A DNA stretch of 64,000 bases from assembly GCA_026416815.1 (NCBI GenBank), contig JAOAEJ010000058.1:34065-98064 (forward strand), read 5' to 3'. The stretch is from Clostridia bacterium. GTDB taxonomy: Bacteria; Bacillota; Clostridia; Acetivibrionales; DSM-2933. The notes under the pieces are model-generated. The model saw nothing but the letters and a program-made list of their open reading frames with translations, did no database searches and was not told where the DNA came from. The position numbers and the translations under genes are program-made. Below are positions 54,291 to 62,056 of this stretch, one piece after another. Each line of letters starts with the position of its first letter. The first letter of the stretch is position 1.

Positions 54291-54356
54291 GAAATTTGAT
54301 GTTATATAAATATAAATTTTACTTATGAGGAAAACTTTTTGACAGGAGGTTAACAC

Positions 54357-55616
54357 ATGAAGATTCTTGTAGTAGGTAGCGGCGGGCGTGAACATGCTAT
54401 TGTATGGAAAATGGCTCAGAGCCCTTCGGTTGAGAAAATATACTGTGCACCGGGGAATGGGGGAATATCCTCACTAGCTGAGTGTTTGCCTATAAAAGCT
54501 CTTGATATCGATGGAATAGTTAAGTTTGCAAAAGAAAATAGTATAGATATGGTGGTAGTAGCACCCGATGATCCCCTTGCAGCAGGTATGGTGGATGCAC
54601 TGGAGGCTGAAGGGATAAGGGCATTTGGGCCAAGAAAAAATGCGGCTATCTTAGAGGCGAGTAAGGCGTTTTCAAAGGATTTGATGAAGAAATACAATAT
54701 TCCTACAGCTAAGTATGAGGTTTTTGATGACAGTGAGCATACTGTTGAGTACTTAAGGCACCAAGAGTATCCGATAGTTGTAAAAGCTGACGGATTGGCT
54801 CTAGGGAAGGGTGTAATAATAGCCCAGGGCTTTGATGAGGCGCAGGAAGCTGTAAACAGCATAATGAATGACAAGGTGTTTGGTAGTGCAGGCAGTAGAG
54901 TGGTTATTGAGGAGTTCCTTGTGGGACCTGAGGTATCCATACTTGCCTTTACAGACGGAAAAACTGTTGTACCCATGGTAAGCTCTCAGGATCATAAAAG
55001 AGCTTTAGATAACGATCAGGGACTCAATACCGGGGGTATGGGGACTTTCTCACCCAGCAGGATTTATACTCCGGAAATTGCAGAATACTGTATGGAGAAT
55101 ATATATAAGCCTACAATTGAGGCAATGAACAGTGAAAACCGCAAATTTAAAGGCGTTCTTTACTTTGGATTAATGCTGACAAAGGATGGTCCTAAGGTAT
55201 TGGAGTATAATGCAAGGTTCGGAGATCCTGAAACTCAGGTAGTGCTTCCAAGGCTTCAAAGCGACCTGGTAGAAATATTCAATGCTATTATAGACGAAAA
55301 GCTGGATGCTATAGATGTTAAGTGGTCGGATAGTGCGGCTGTATGTGTCATAATGGCTTCGGGTGGGTATCCACAGCAATATAAGACTGGCTATGAAATA
55401 ACCGGGATTACAGAGGCAGAGAGGGATTCCAACATAGTTGTATTTCATGCAGGCACAAAGTGTGAGGATGGCAAATACTATACAGCAGGAGGACGTGTCC
55501 TCGGGGTTACAGCGCTGGAGCATACGCTGGATGAGGCTATCAAAAAGGCTTATGAGGGTGTGGCAAAAGTAAGCTTCAAAGATGTGCACTATAGGAAAGA
55601 TATCGGAATAAAATAA
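54357..55616 (+). CDS. purD: phosphoribosylamine-glycine ligase (GAR synthetase)
   Basis: Joins glycine to phosphoribosylamine with ATP. The 419-residue protein has the ATP-grasp layout. N-terminal MKILVVGSGGREHAIVWKM, YPIVVKADGLALGKGVIIA (ATP loop) and SQDHKRALDNDQGLNTGGMGTFSP are landmarks, as is YNARFGDPETQVVLPRL (metal ligands). AGGAGG lies before the ATG. It is parted from purH by the terminator and the ICMT-like gene. A G/C-rich hairpin follows at 55617. Confidence 0.97.
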   Translation: MKILVVGSGGREHAIVWKMAQSPSVEKIYCAPGNGGISSLAECLPIKALDIDGIVKFAKENSIDMVVVAPDDPLAAGMVDALEAEGIRAFGPRKNAAILEASKAFSKDLMKKYNIPTAKYEVFDDSEHTVEYLRHQEYPIVVKADGLALGKGVIIAQGFDEAQEAVNSIMNDKVFGSAGSRVVIEEFLVGPEVSILAFTDGKTVVPMVSSQDHKRALDNDQGLNTGGMGTFSPSRIYTPEIAEYCMENIYKPTIEAMNSENRKFKGVLYFGLMLTKDGPKVLEYNARFGDPETQVVLPRLQSDLVEIFNAIIDEKLDAIDVKWSDSAAVCVIMASGGYPQQYKTGYEITGITEAERDSNIVVFHAGTKCEDGKYYTAGGRVLGVTALEHTLDEAIKKAYEGVAKVSFKDVHYRKDIGIK

Positions 55617-55646
55617 GAGGGGGGGAAGCTCCCCTCAAAATTTTTT
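55617..55646 (+). terminator. terminator of purD
   Basis: GAGGGG (55617) pairs with CCCCTC (55631), followed by AAAATTTTTT. Confidence 0.75.
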
Positions 55647-55782
55647 ATATACAGTGAAGGAAAATACTTTTTTTTGTAGAAACTATAATAAATCTGTCTT
55701 TTGGATATATATAATATCTGGACTTAATCAAGGTGCTTATGCATGATTCTTACCTGACCATATGAGCAAAGGAGCTGATGTT

Positions 55783-56751
55783 ATGGGTAAAAAGTATATC
55801 TGCCTGGATATTGGCGGTACAAAGGTTTTAGGGGCAGTATTTGATGAGAAAAATAGTATTGTCTATAAAGTTAAGAAGAAAACCAGAGCTGAAAAAGGCT
55901 TGGAACAAATTGAAGAGAAGATTATCAAGGTTGTTGATGAGCTTATAGGTGAGTCGGGGATGGACCGGAGTGAGCTGGCTGCAATAGGAGCTGGTGCACC
56001 CGGTGTTATCAATAGTGACAGCGGTGAAATTATTTATGCTCCAAACCTCCCATGGAGGAACTATAACATACGTAATGCCATTGAGACCAGATTTAAGGTT
56101 CCGTTTTATATAGGAAATGATGCTAATGTAGGCGTTCTTGGCGAGTGGAAGTATGGTGCAGGAATTGACAGAAAAAATATAGTAGGGCTCTTTGTAGGTA
56201 CCGGTGTTGGCGGAGGATTGATACTGGATGGTAAATTATTTACCGGTTCAAAGCACGCTGCAGCGGAATTGGGACATATGGTGCTGAATACCGAAGGTCC
56301 GTATTGTAACTGCGGGCAGAGAGGGTGTCTCGAAGCCTATGCGGGTAAGATAGGTATATCAAGAGAGATAAAAACACAGATTGAAAGAGGAAGAAAGACC
56401 GCTTTAAAAGAGTTGATGGGAGATGATATAAATCTTCTAAAGAGCAAGGCACTCAAAAAGGCCATTGAGGAAAAGGATGATCTTGCAATTGAGGTTCTTG
56501 ATAGGGCTGTTTACTATCTTGCAGCGGGAGCAGGGTCTTTAATTAATGTATTCAATCCCGATATGGTTATACTGGGCGGCGGTGTGGTTGAAGCGATGGG
56601 AGATTACATTATGCCTTCTTTCAAGAAACATATAAAAAGGTTTGCTATGCCGGATATCCTCACCGGGACAGAACTTGTTAAATCTGCATTGGGTGATGAC
56701 GCTATTGTTTATGGAGCTCTGGCAATGATAACAAATAAAAGTGGCGAATAG
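55783..56751 (+). CDS. ROK-family glucokinase
   Basis: Phosphorylates glucose (probably) with ATP. The 322-residue protein has the ATP-binding motif CLDIGGTKVLGAVFD near 7-21, the sugar-binding GNDANVGVLGEWKYGAG, and FVGTGVGGGLILDG. The ROK zinc signature ELGHMVLNTEGPYCNCGQRGCLEAYAG supplies the Cys ligands and the His. AAAGGAG lies before ATG 55783; an earlier in-frame start at 55762 adds seven residues. Consistent with the amylase and phosphorylase genes in the window, it would handle glucose from starch or cellodextrin. Fructokinase or N-acetylglucosamine kinase activity cannot be excluded. Confidence 0.9.
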   Translation: MGKKYICLDIGGTKVLGAVFDEKNSIVYKVKKKTRAEKGLEQIEEKIIKVVDELIGESGMDRSELAAIGAGAPGVINSDSGEIIYAPNLPWRNYNIRNAIETRFKVPFYIGNDANVGVLGEWKYGAGIDRKNIVGLFVGTGVGGGLILDGKLFTGSKHAAAELGHMVLNTEGPYCNCGQRGCLEAYAGKIGISREIKTQIERGRKTALKELMGDDINLLKSKALKKAIEEKDDLAIEVLDRAVYYLAAGAGSLINVFNPDMVILGGGVVEAMGDYIMPSFKKHIKRFAMPDILTGTELVKSALGDDAIVYGALAMITNKSGE

Positions 56752-56786
56752 GCTATAAGCTGTGATATAATATATAACTGACGTGG

Positions 56787-56815
56787 GAAAGGTTTTTCTT
56801 TATGAAAAACCTTTC
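56787..56815 (+). terminator. hairpin between ROK kinase and nadD
   Basis: GAAAGGTTTTTC pairs perfectly with GAAAAACCTTTC around TTTAT, followed by TTGTGTT. The ATG at 56802 lies in its loop, so it is not the nadD start. A -10-like TATAAT at 56822 follows. Confidence 0.75.
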
Positions 56816-56858
56816 TTGTGTTATAATATCTGATAATAATTTTGCAAAGGTATTCAAT

Positions 56859-57479
56859 ATGGAAAAAAGAACTGAAAGAATAGGCATTTGTGGAGGAACC
56901 TTCGATCCTATACATAACGGGCATTTAATAATAGCTGAAGAAGTAAGGGAGAAGTTTCATCTTGACAAGGTGCTGTTTATTCCATCGGGTATGCCTCCGC
57001 ACAAAAACCTATCGGGAGTAACTTTGCCGGAATACAGGTATGAAATGGTATGCAGGGCTGTAAGTACAAACTCTCACTTTGAAGCCTTGGATATTGAGAT
57101 AAAGAGGGAAGGTTATACCTACACGGTAGATACGCTTACAGCATTAAGGCAATTGTTAGGAGAGGATACCAAGCTGTACTATATAACCGGAGCTGATGTT
57201 GTCCTCGATCTGATGACATGGAAGCGGTTTGAAGAAGTGTTTAAGTTGTGTGAGTTTATTGCGGTACTTAGGCCGGGATATAAAAGTGAAGACTTTTTAG
57301 AACGTATAGAGTACTTAAAATTAAATTATATGGCAAAAATAAACATTGCAGAGGCTTCACTTATAGAGATTTCTTCTACGGCTATCAGGGATAAGGTCAG
57401 GAGAGGGTGTTCGGTAAAGTACCTTGTTCCAGAGAACGTAGAGCAGTATATTGCTGAAAATGACTTATATAAAGTGTAA
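56859..57479 (+). CDS. nadD: nicotinate-nucleotide adenylyltransferase
   Basis: Makes nicotinic acid adenine dinucleotide, the precursor of NAD and also of the nickel-pincer cofactor made by the lar genes. The 206-residue protein has GICGGTFDPIHNGHLIIAEEV (HxGH) near the start, YYITGADVVLDLMTWKRFEEV and EISSTAIRDKVRRG (the ISSTxIR motif), all diagnostic. AAAGGT lies nine bases before ATG 56859. First of a conserved housekeeping cluster nadD-yqeK-LytR_C-rsfS that ends in leuS. Confidence 0.95.
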   Translation: MEKRTERIGICGGTFDPIHNGHLIIAEEVREKFHLDKVLFIPSGMPPHKNLSGVTLPEYRYEMVCRAVSTNSHFEALDIEIKREGYTYTVDTLTALRQLLGEDTKLYYITGADVVLDLMTWKRFEEVFKLCEFIAVLRPGYKSEDFLERIEYLKLNYMAKINIAEASLIEISSTAIRDKVRRGCSVKYLVPENVEQYIAENDLYKV

Positions 57480-57548
57480 TGAACCCTTAAGGCACATAAA
57501 TACATAATGAGTATTAAGAGGATTTTAAGAGGTTTGGAAGGTTATACT

Positions 57549-58130
57549 ATGACGATTGAAGAAATAAAGGCCAAGTTGGAAAATGTATTGTCAGCTAAAA
57601 GGTATAAGCATTCTCTGAGGGTTATGGACACAGCTGTAGAGCTGGCAGAAAAATATGGTGAAGATATTGAAAAGGCCAGGCTAGCAGGTCTGGTGCATGA
57701 CTGTGTCAGAGATATAAAAGGTGAACACCTGCTTGAGTTGTGCAGAGAATATAACGTTGATGTTGATAATATAACAAAAGCGCAGCCGGAATTACTTCAT
57801 GGTCCCCTGGGTGCAGAATATATAAAGAGTGTATATGATGTTAACGATAACGAAATATCGAAAGCCATATACTGTCACACTACAGGGTGTGAGAATATGA
57901 ACCTTCTGGATAAAATTATATTTATTGCTGACTATGTTGAACCGGGAAGAAATTTTCCAGGGGTTGACGAAGCCAGGAGGCTGGCATTTGAAGATATTGA
58001 TGAAGCAATGATATATGCTCTTGATAGAACAATAAAATTTGTCATGGATAAGGGTTCTCTAATCCATCCTGATACAGTTAGAGCAAGGAACTATATAATT
58101 TTTCACAAAAATAAAAACAATAAAATTTAG
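57549..58130 (+). CDS. yqeK: YqeK-type HD-domain bis(5'-nucleosyl)-tetraphosphatase
   Basis: A 193-residue HD phosphohydrolase: the ligands are His in KRYKHSLRVMDTA and HD in GLVHDCVRD. LLHGPLGAEYI and DKIIFIADYVEPGRNFPGVDEARRLAF follow and match the YqeK group, which hydrolyses symmetric diadenosine tetraphosphate in Bacillus relatives. GGAAGG before ATG 57549 supports the start; an earlier in-frame ATG at 57507 adds 14 residues. It is always found next to nadD in Firmicutes, as here. Confidence 0.92.
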   Translation: MTIEEIKAKLENVLSAKRYKHSLRVMDTAVELAEKYGEDIEKARLAGLVHDCVRDIKGEHLLELCREYNVDVDNITKAQPELLHGPLGAEYIKSVYDVNDNEISKAIYCHTTGCENMNLLDKIIFIADYVEPGRNFPGVDEARRLAFEDIDEAMIYALDRTIKFVMDKGSLIHPDTVRARNYIIFHKNKNNKI

Positions 58131-58164
58131 TAAAACCAGCGAATTTTAAAGGAGAGGGCAACAT

Positions 58165-58713
58165 GTGGGGGTTGTCTGCATGAATAAGAAACTTTATTTT
58201 TCTGTTATTTTCTATATTATAGGTTCATTTATTTTGATATTTATGGGGATAAACGTAGCTTCAAATTTTGCAAGGGACGCCAGAGTCTTTGAGAAATCTA
58301 TAGCAAAGGCTGAAAAGGATAACTCTATAAAGCTTCCGGACAAGTCCTCTGTTTCACAGGGTACTTCAGAAAAGATGGTTAAAATTCCCGAATCCAAAGA
58401 TTCGGTGGATTCTAAGAATGGCAATAAGGCAACTCCAAAACCTATGCTTATCAAGGTGGAAGTTATAAACTATACTGGAATTAACAAGCTTGCAGAAGAG
58501 ATAAGGTATACGCTTGAGGCCAACGGTTTTCAGGTAAGTGCAGGTAATGGAAAATCAAATAAATTTGTGACAACCGCAATTATCGAGCGAAACGATAAAA
58601 AAGCGGGAATAGAGGTACAGAAGGTAATTAAAATAGGAAAGATCAAAAAGGAATTAACTCCAGGATCGAGGTTTGATGTTACCGTAATATTGGGGGACGA
58701 TTATAAACCTTGA
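58165..58713 (+). CDS. membrane-anchored LytR C-terminal-domain protein
   Basis: The start is ambiguous: GTG 58165 (behind AAAGGAGAGGG) or ATG 58180, giving 182 or 177 residues. One N-terminal membrane segment (LYFSVIFYIIGSFILIFMGINVASNFA) is followed by a charged linker. A LytR_C-type domain (IKVEVINYTGINKLAEEIRYTLEANGFQVSAGN...VQKVIKIGKIKKELTPGSRFDVTVILGDDY) completes it. The domain also occurs in cell-wall LCP proteins. It is usually located between yqeK and rsfS in clostridia; function unknown. A six-codon out-of-frame peptide overlaps the start (see finding). Confidence 0.8.
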   Translation: MGVVCMNKKLYFSVIFYIIGSFILIFMGINVASNFARDARVFEKSIAKAEKDNSIKLPDKSSVSQGTSEKMVKIPESKDSVDSKNGNKATPKPMLIKVEVINYTGINKLAEEIRYTLEANGFQVSAGNGKSNKFVTTAIIERNDKKAGIEVQKVIKIGKIKKELTPGSRFDVTVILGDDYKP

Positions 58714-58773
58714 TTCATAGCTTATAATAGACCATTTAAAAAAAAGAAATTATGCAATTCCTTTAAAAAGTGG

Positions 58774-58779
58774 TATAAT
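58774..58779 (+). promoter_or_regulatory. extended -10 element before rsfS
   Basis: TGGTATAAT gives an extended -10 with no good -35; it is located about 50 bases before the rsfS start. Confidence 0.5.
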
Positions 58780-58826
58780 ATTAAACCGTGAATATGATTA
58801 TTAAATTAGGAGGAAGTGAAGTTTAC

Positions 58827-59165
58827 TTGGAATCAAAGGAAATGGTTGAAAAAATAGTAGGTTTTCTCGAAGAGAAGAAGGCAAAGAATATTAATGTAAT
58901 TGATATAAAGGATGTTTCTACACTTGCTGACTATTTTGTAATATGCAGCGGTACTTCTACAACACATATTAAGGCTATGACCGATGAACTGGAAATTAAG
59001 ATGAAGGAAAACGGTATCAATTATCTCCATAAAGAGGGGTATAACAGTGCACGGTGGATTTTGCTCGATTATGCTGATGTAGTAGTGCATATATTCCACG
59101 AAGAAGACAGGGATTTTTACAATCTTGAAAGACTCTGGTCTGACGGAATTGTAAGCTATAGATGA
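58827..59165 (+). CDS. rsfS: ribosomal silencing factor
   Basis: RsfS/YbeB binds ribosomal protein L14 and blocks subunit joining in starvation. Start set at TTG 58827 after TAGGAGG (spacing about 13, rather long), giving the normal 112 residues; GTG 58788 would place that site inside the gene. [28 protein letters not shown] and the C-terminal [32 protein letters not shown] are the complete family signature. It is 16 bases upstream of leuS, the common clostridial arrangement. Confidence 0.94.
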   Translation: MESKEMVEKIVGFLEEKKAKNINVIDIKDVSTLADYFVICSGTSTTHIKAMTDELEIKMKENGINYLHKEGYNSARWILLDYADVVVHIFHEEDRDFYNLERLWSDGIVSYR

Positions 59166-59181
59166 CGACGGAGGTAGTTTT

Positions 59182-61656
59182 ATGTATTACAACTTCAAAG
59201 ACATTGAAAAGAAGTGGCAGGAAAAATGGCATAAAGACGGAGCTTTTAAGGTAGACAAAAGTGATAAGCAAAAATATTATGTACTCGAAATGTTTCCCTA
59301 TCCTTCAGGGAAGCTCCACATGGGACACGTTAGAAATTACTCCATAGGCGACGTGGTAGCAAGGTTTAAAAAAATGAAGGGCTTTAACGTACTTCACCCT
59401 ATGGGATGGGACTCATTCGGGCTGCCCGCTGAAAACGCAGCTATTAAGCATGGAATCCACCCAAATGGTTGGACATGGTCCAACATCGACAACATGAGAC
59501 AACAGCTTAAAGAGCTTGGAATTAGCTATGATTGGGACAGGGAAGTGGCAACCTGCCACCCTGATTATTATAAATGGACACAGTGGATGTTTTTGCAGCT
59601 GTATAAAAACGGATTGGCGTATAAGAAAAAATCCTACGTTAACTGGTGTCCATCCTGCTCAACAGTTCTTGCAAACGAGCAGGTTGTAAATGGTAAATGC
59701 GAACGCTGCAAAGCCGATGTAGGTAAGAAAGACCTTGAGCAGTGGTTCTTCAAAATCACTAAATACGCTCAAAGGTTGCTTGACGATATAGAGAAGCTCA
59801 AGGGTTGGCCTGAAAAGGTAAGAACCATGCAGGCAAACTGGATAGGCCGTAGTGAGGGTGTAGAGGTAGACTTTAAGGTAGAAGGTATGGATAAATCGGT
59901 AAGGGTGTATACTACAAGACCCGACACCATTTACGGGGTAACTTATATGGTTATTGCTCCAGAACATGCTATTGTAAAGGAATTGATAAAGGATACCGAG
60001 CAGGAACAGCAGTGCATTGAGTTTATCAATAAAATGCAGTTTTTGAATGAAATAGCAAGGACAGCTTCCGACACAGAAAAAGAAGGAATATTTACCGGAA
60101 GGTATGTAATAAACCCTCTTAACGGTGACAAGGTACCTCTTTATCTTGCCAACTATGTACTTGCTGAATACGGTACAGGTGTGGTCATGGCTGTACCTGC
60201 CCATGACGAGAGGGACTTTGACTTTTCAAAGAAATACAATCTGCCTATAAAGGTGGTTATACAGCCTGAGGGTGTGGAGCTCGACGCTGCTTCTATGAAA
60301 GAGGCATTTGTTGATGTAGGCTATCTTGCCAACTCCGATAAGTTTAACGGTGTAAAAAGCGATGAAGCTATTAGCAAAATTATTGACTATATAGAAGAAA
60401 AGGGCTATGGAGAAAGGAAGATTAACTTCAGGCTCAGGGATTGGCTTATTTCCAGGCAGAGATACTGGGGGGCTCCTATACCGGTTATATACTGCGATGA
60501 TTGTGGTACTGTTCCGGTTCCCGAGGAAGAGTTGCCGGTTGTACTGCCTACCGATGTTAAGTTTACTGGGACGGGTGAGTCACCGCTATTAGGTAGCAAA
60601 TCCTTCCTTGAAGCTAAGTGCCCTAAGTGCGGTAAGGTGGGAAGAAGAGAAGTAGATACTATGGATACCTTTGTGTGCTCATCATGGTACTACTTGAGGT
60701 ACTGTGACCCTTGCAACGGCAATATGCCTTTCAGTAAGGAAGCAACAGACTACTGGATGCCTGTAGACCAATATATAGGCGGTGTTGAACATGCTATACT
60801 GCACCTTCTTTACTCAAGGTTCTTTATGAAGGCTCTGTATGATATGGGACATGTAAATCATGACGAGCCATTTACAAACCTCTTGACGCAAGGGATGGTA
60901 CTTAAGGACGGGGCGAAAATGTCTAAGTCCTTGGGTAATGTAGTAAGTCCTGAGGAAATCATTGAAAAATACGGCGCGGATACCGCAAGGCTTTTCATAC
61001 TTTTTGCTTCACCACCGGAAAAAGACCTTGAGTGGAATGAACAGGGGGTAGAAGGCTGTTACAGGTTTATAAACAGGGTGTGGAGAATAAGCACCGAGTT
61101 TATGGATGCAGTAAAAGAAAATGTGGCTTTGGATACAAGCAAGCTTACCAAGGAAGATAAAGAGCTGCGCTATGTGATAAATAATACCATAAGAAAAGTA
61201 AGTGACGACATTGGAGAAAGATTCAACTTCAATACCGCTATAAGTGCTGTTATGGAGCTGGTTAATGCTCTCTATGCCTATAAAGAAAAAGTAAGTGATG
61301 AGAACAAAAATAAAGCTGTTCTTAAAGAGGCTATTGATAATATGGTTGTTATGCTTGCTCCATTCATTCCTCATGCAGCGGAAGAACTGTGGCAGGCAAT
61401 GGGCAGAGAAGGAAGCATACACGATGTTGAATGGCCCGGATATGACGCAGCTGCACTTATAAAGGATGAAATTGAGATTGTAGTTCAGATAAACGGCAAA
61501 GTAAGAGACAAGATGACATTACCTTCGGGACTGAGTCAAAAGCAGACTGAAGAGGAAGCTTTAAAGAGCGAAAAAGTAAAGGAGCTTATAGAAGGTAAGA
61601 GTGTTGTGAAGGTTATAGGTGTACCGGGCAAACTTGTTAATATAGTTGTAAAATAG
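59182..61656 (+). CDS. leuS: leucyl-tRNA synthetase
   Basis: Charges tRNA-Leu. The 824-residue class I synthetase has the HIGH motif as [19 protein letters not shown] (near 39-57) and a zinc-binding segment ([21 protein letters not shown]). The editing CP1 domain contains TTRPDTIYG and the Asp of [20 protein letters not shown] appears as [14 protein letters not shown], and the anticodon-binding and C-terminal domains ([15 protein letters not shown]) are complete. GGAGG lies before the ATG. No T-box precedes it, unlike many clostridial synthetase genes. A terminator follows. Confidence 0.97.
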   Translation: MYYNFKDIEKKWQEKWHKDGAFKVDKSDKQKYYVLEMFPYPSGKLHMGHVRNYSIGDVVARFKKMKGFNVLHPMGWDSFGLPAENAAIKHGIHPNGWTWSNIDNMRQQLKELGISYDWDREVATCHPDYYKWTQWMFLQLYKNGLAYKKKSYVNWCPSCSTVLANEQVVNGKCERCKADVGKKDLEQWFFKITKYAQRLLDDIEKLKGWPEKVRTMQANWIGRSEGVEVDFKVEGMDKSVRVYTTRPDTIYGVTYMVIAPEHAIVKELIKDTEQEQQCIEFINKMQFLNEIARTASDTEKEGIFTGRYVINPLNGDKVPLYLANYVLAEYGTGVVMAVPAHDERDFDFSKKYNLPIKVVIQPEGVELDAASMKEAFVDVGYLANSDKFNGVKSDEAISKIIDYIEEKGYGERKINFRLRDWLISRQRYWGAPIPVIYCDDCGTVPVPEEELPVVLPTDVKFTGTGESPLLGSKSFLEAKCPKCGKVGRREVDTMDTFVCSSWYYLRYCDPCNGNMPFSKEATDYWMPVDQYIGGVEHAILHLLYSRFFMKALYDMGHVNHDEPFTNLLTQGMVLKDGAKMSKSLGNVVSPEEIIEKYGADTARLFILFASPPEKDLEWNEQGVEGCYRFINRVWRISTEFMDAVKENVALDTSKLTKEDKELRYVINNTIRKVSDDIGERFNFNTAISAVMELVNALYAYKEKVSDENKNKAVLKEAIDNMVVMLAPFIPHAAEELWQAMGREGSIHDVEWPGYDAAALIKDEIEIVVQINGKVRDKMTLPSGLSQKQTEEEALKSEKVKELIEGKSVVKVIGVPGKLVNIVVK

Positions 61657-61667
61657 TAGAGTTATAA

Positions 61668-61703
61668 TCAAGGGATGGCCTGTTATCAGACCATCCTTTT
61701 GTC
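61668..61703 (+). terminator. terminator of leuS
   Basis: GGGATGG (61672) pairs with CCATCC (61691), followed by TTTTGTCTT. Confidence 0.75.
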
Positions 61704-61778
61704 TTAATATCATAAAAATAAAGTTTAAGTCTACAGAGAATAAAGATTGGAATAATAATACTTTGGAGGAATAATCGC

Positions 61779-61946
61779 ATGAAAGAATTAAAGGATATGA
61801 ATAGGGAAGAGCTCATGGAGGTTATCAGGATTAAGAACGTGATGATAAAGGAGCTGGAAGAGGAGCTTGAAGCCTATAGAGAGCTTGCAGAGCAGCAGCA
61901 AAAGCTCATCGGGAATAAAGATAATATGAATTGTGGAGGGCTGTAG
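61779..61946 (+). CDS. small coiled-coil protein, 55 residues
   Basis: Not recognised. MKELKDMNREELMEVIRIKN continues as an unbroken charged helix (MIKELEEELEAYRELAEQQQKLIG) and ends NMNCGGL. Heptad spacing of Leu/Ile suggests a coiled coil. GGAGGA lies nine bases before the ATG. It is a separate unit between the leuS terminator and a strong bidirectional terminator. Function unknown. Confidence 0.65.
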   Translation: MKELKDMNREELMEVIRIKNVMIKELEEELEAYRELAEQQQKLIGNKDNMNCGGL

Positions 61947-62003
61947 AGCGGGTAAGAGAAGATTTATAAATAGAACCTTAATATCCCTCTCATATAGGAT
62001 AAA

Positions 62004-62044
62004 AATAAGGCAATTACCGCATTGGGTAATTGCCTTATTTTATT
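62004..62044. terminator. bidirectional terminator before the amylase
   Basis: AAAATAAGGCAATTACC pairs perfectly with GGTAATTGCCTTATTTT, serving the small plus gene and the minus amylase gene. Confidence 0.92.
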
Positions 62045-62056
62045 TACTATCAGTTG

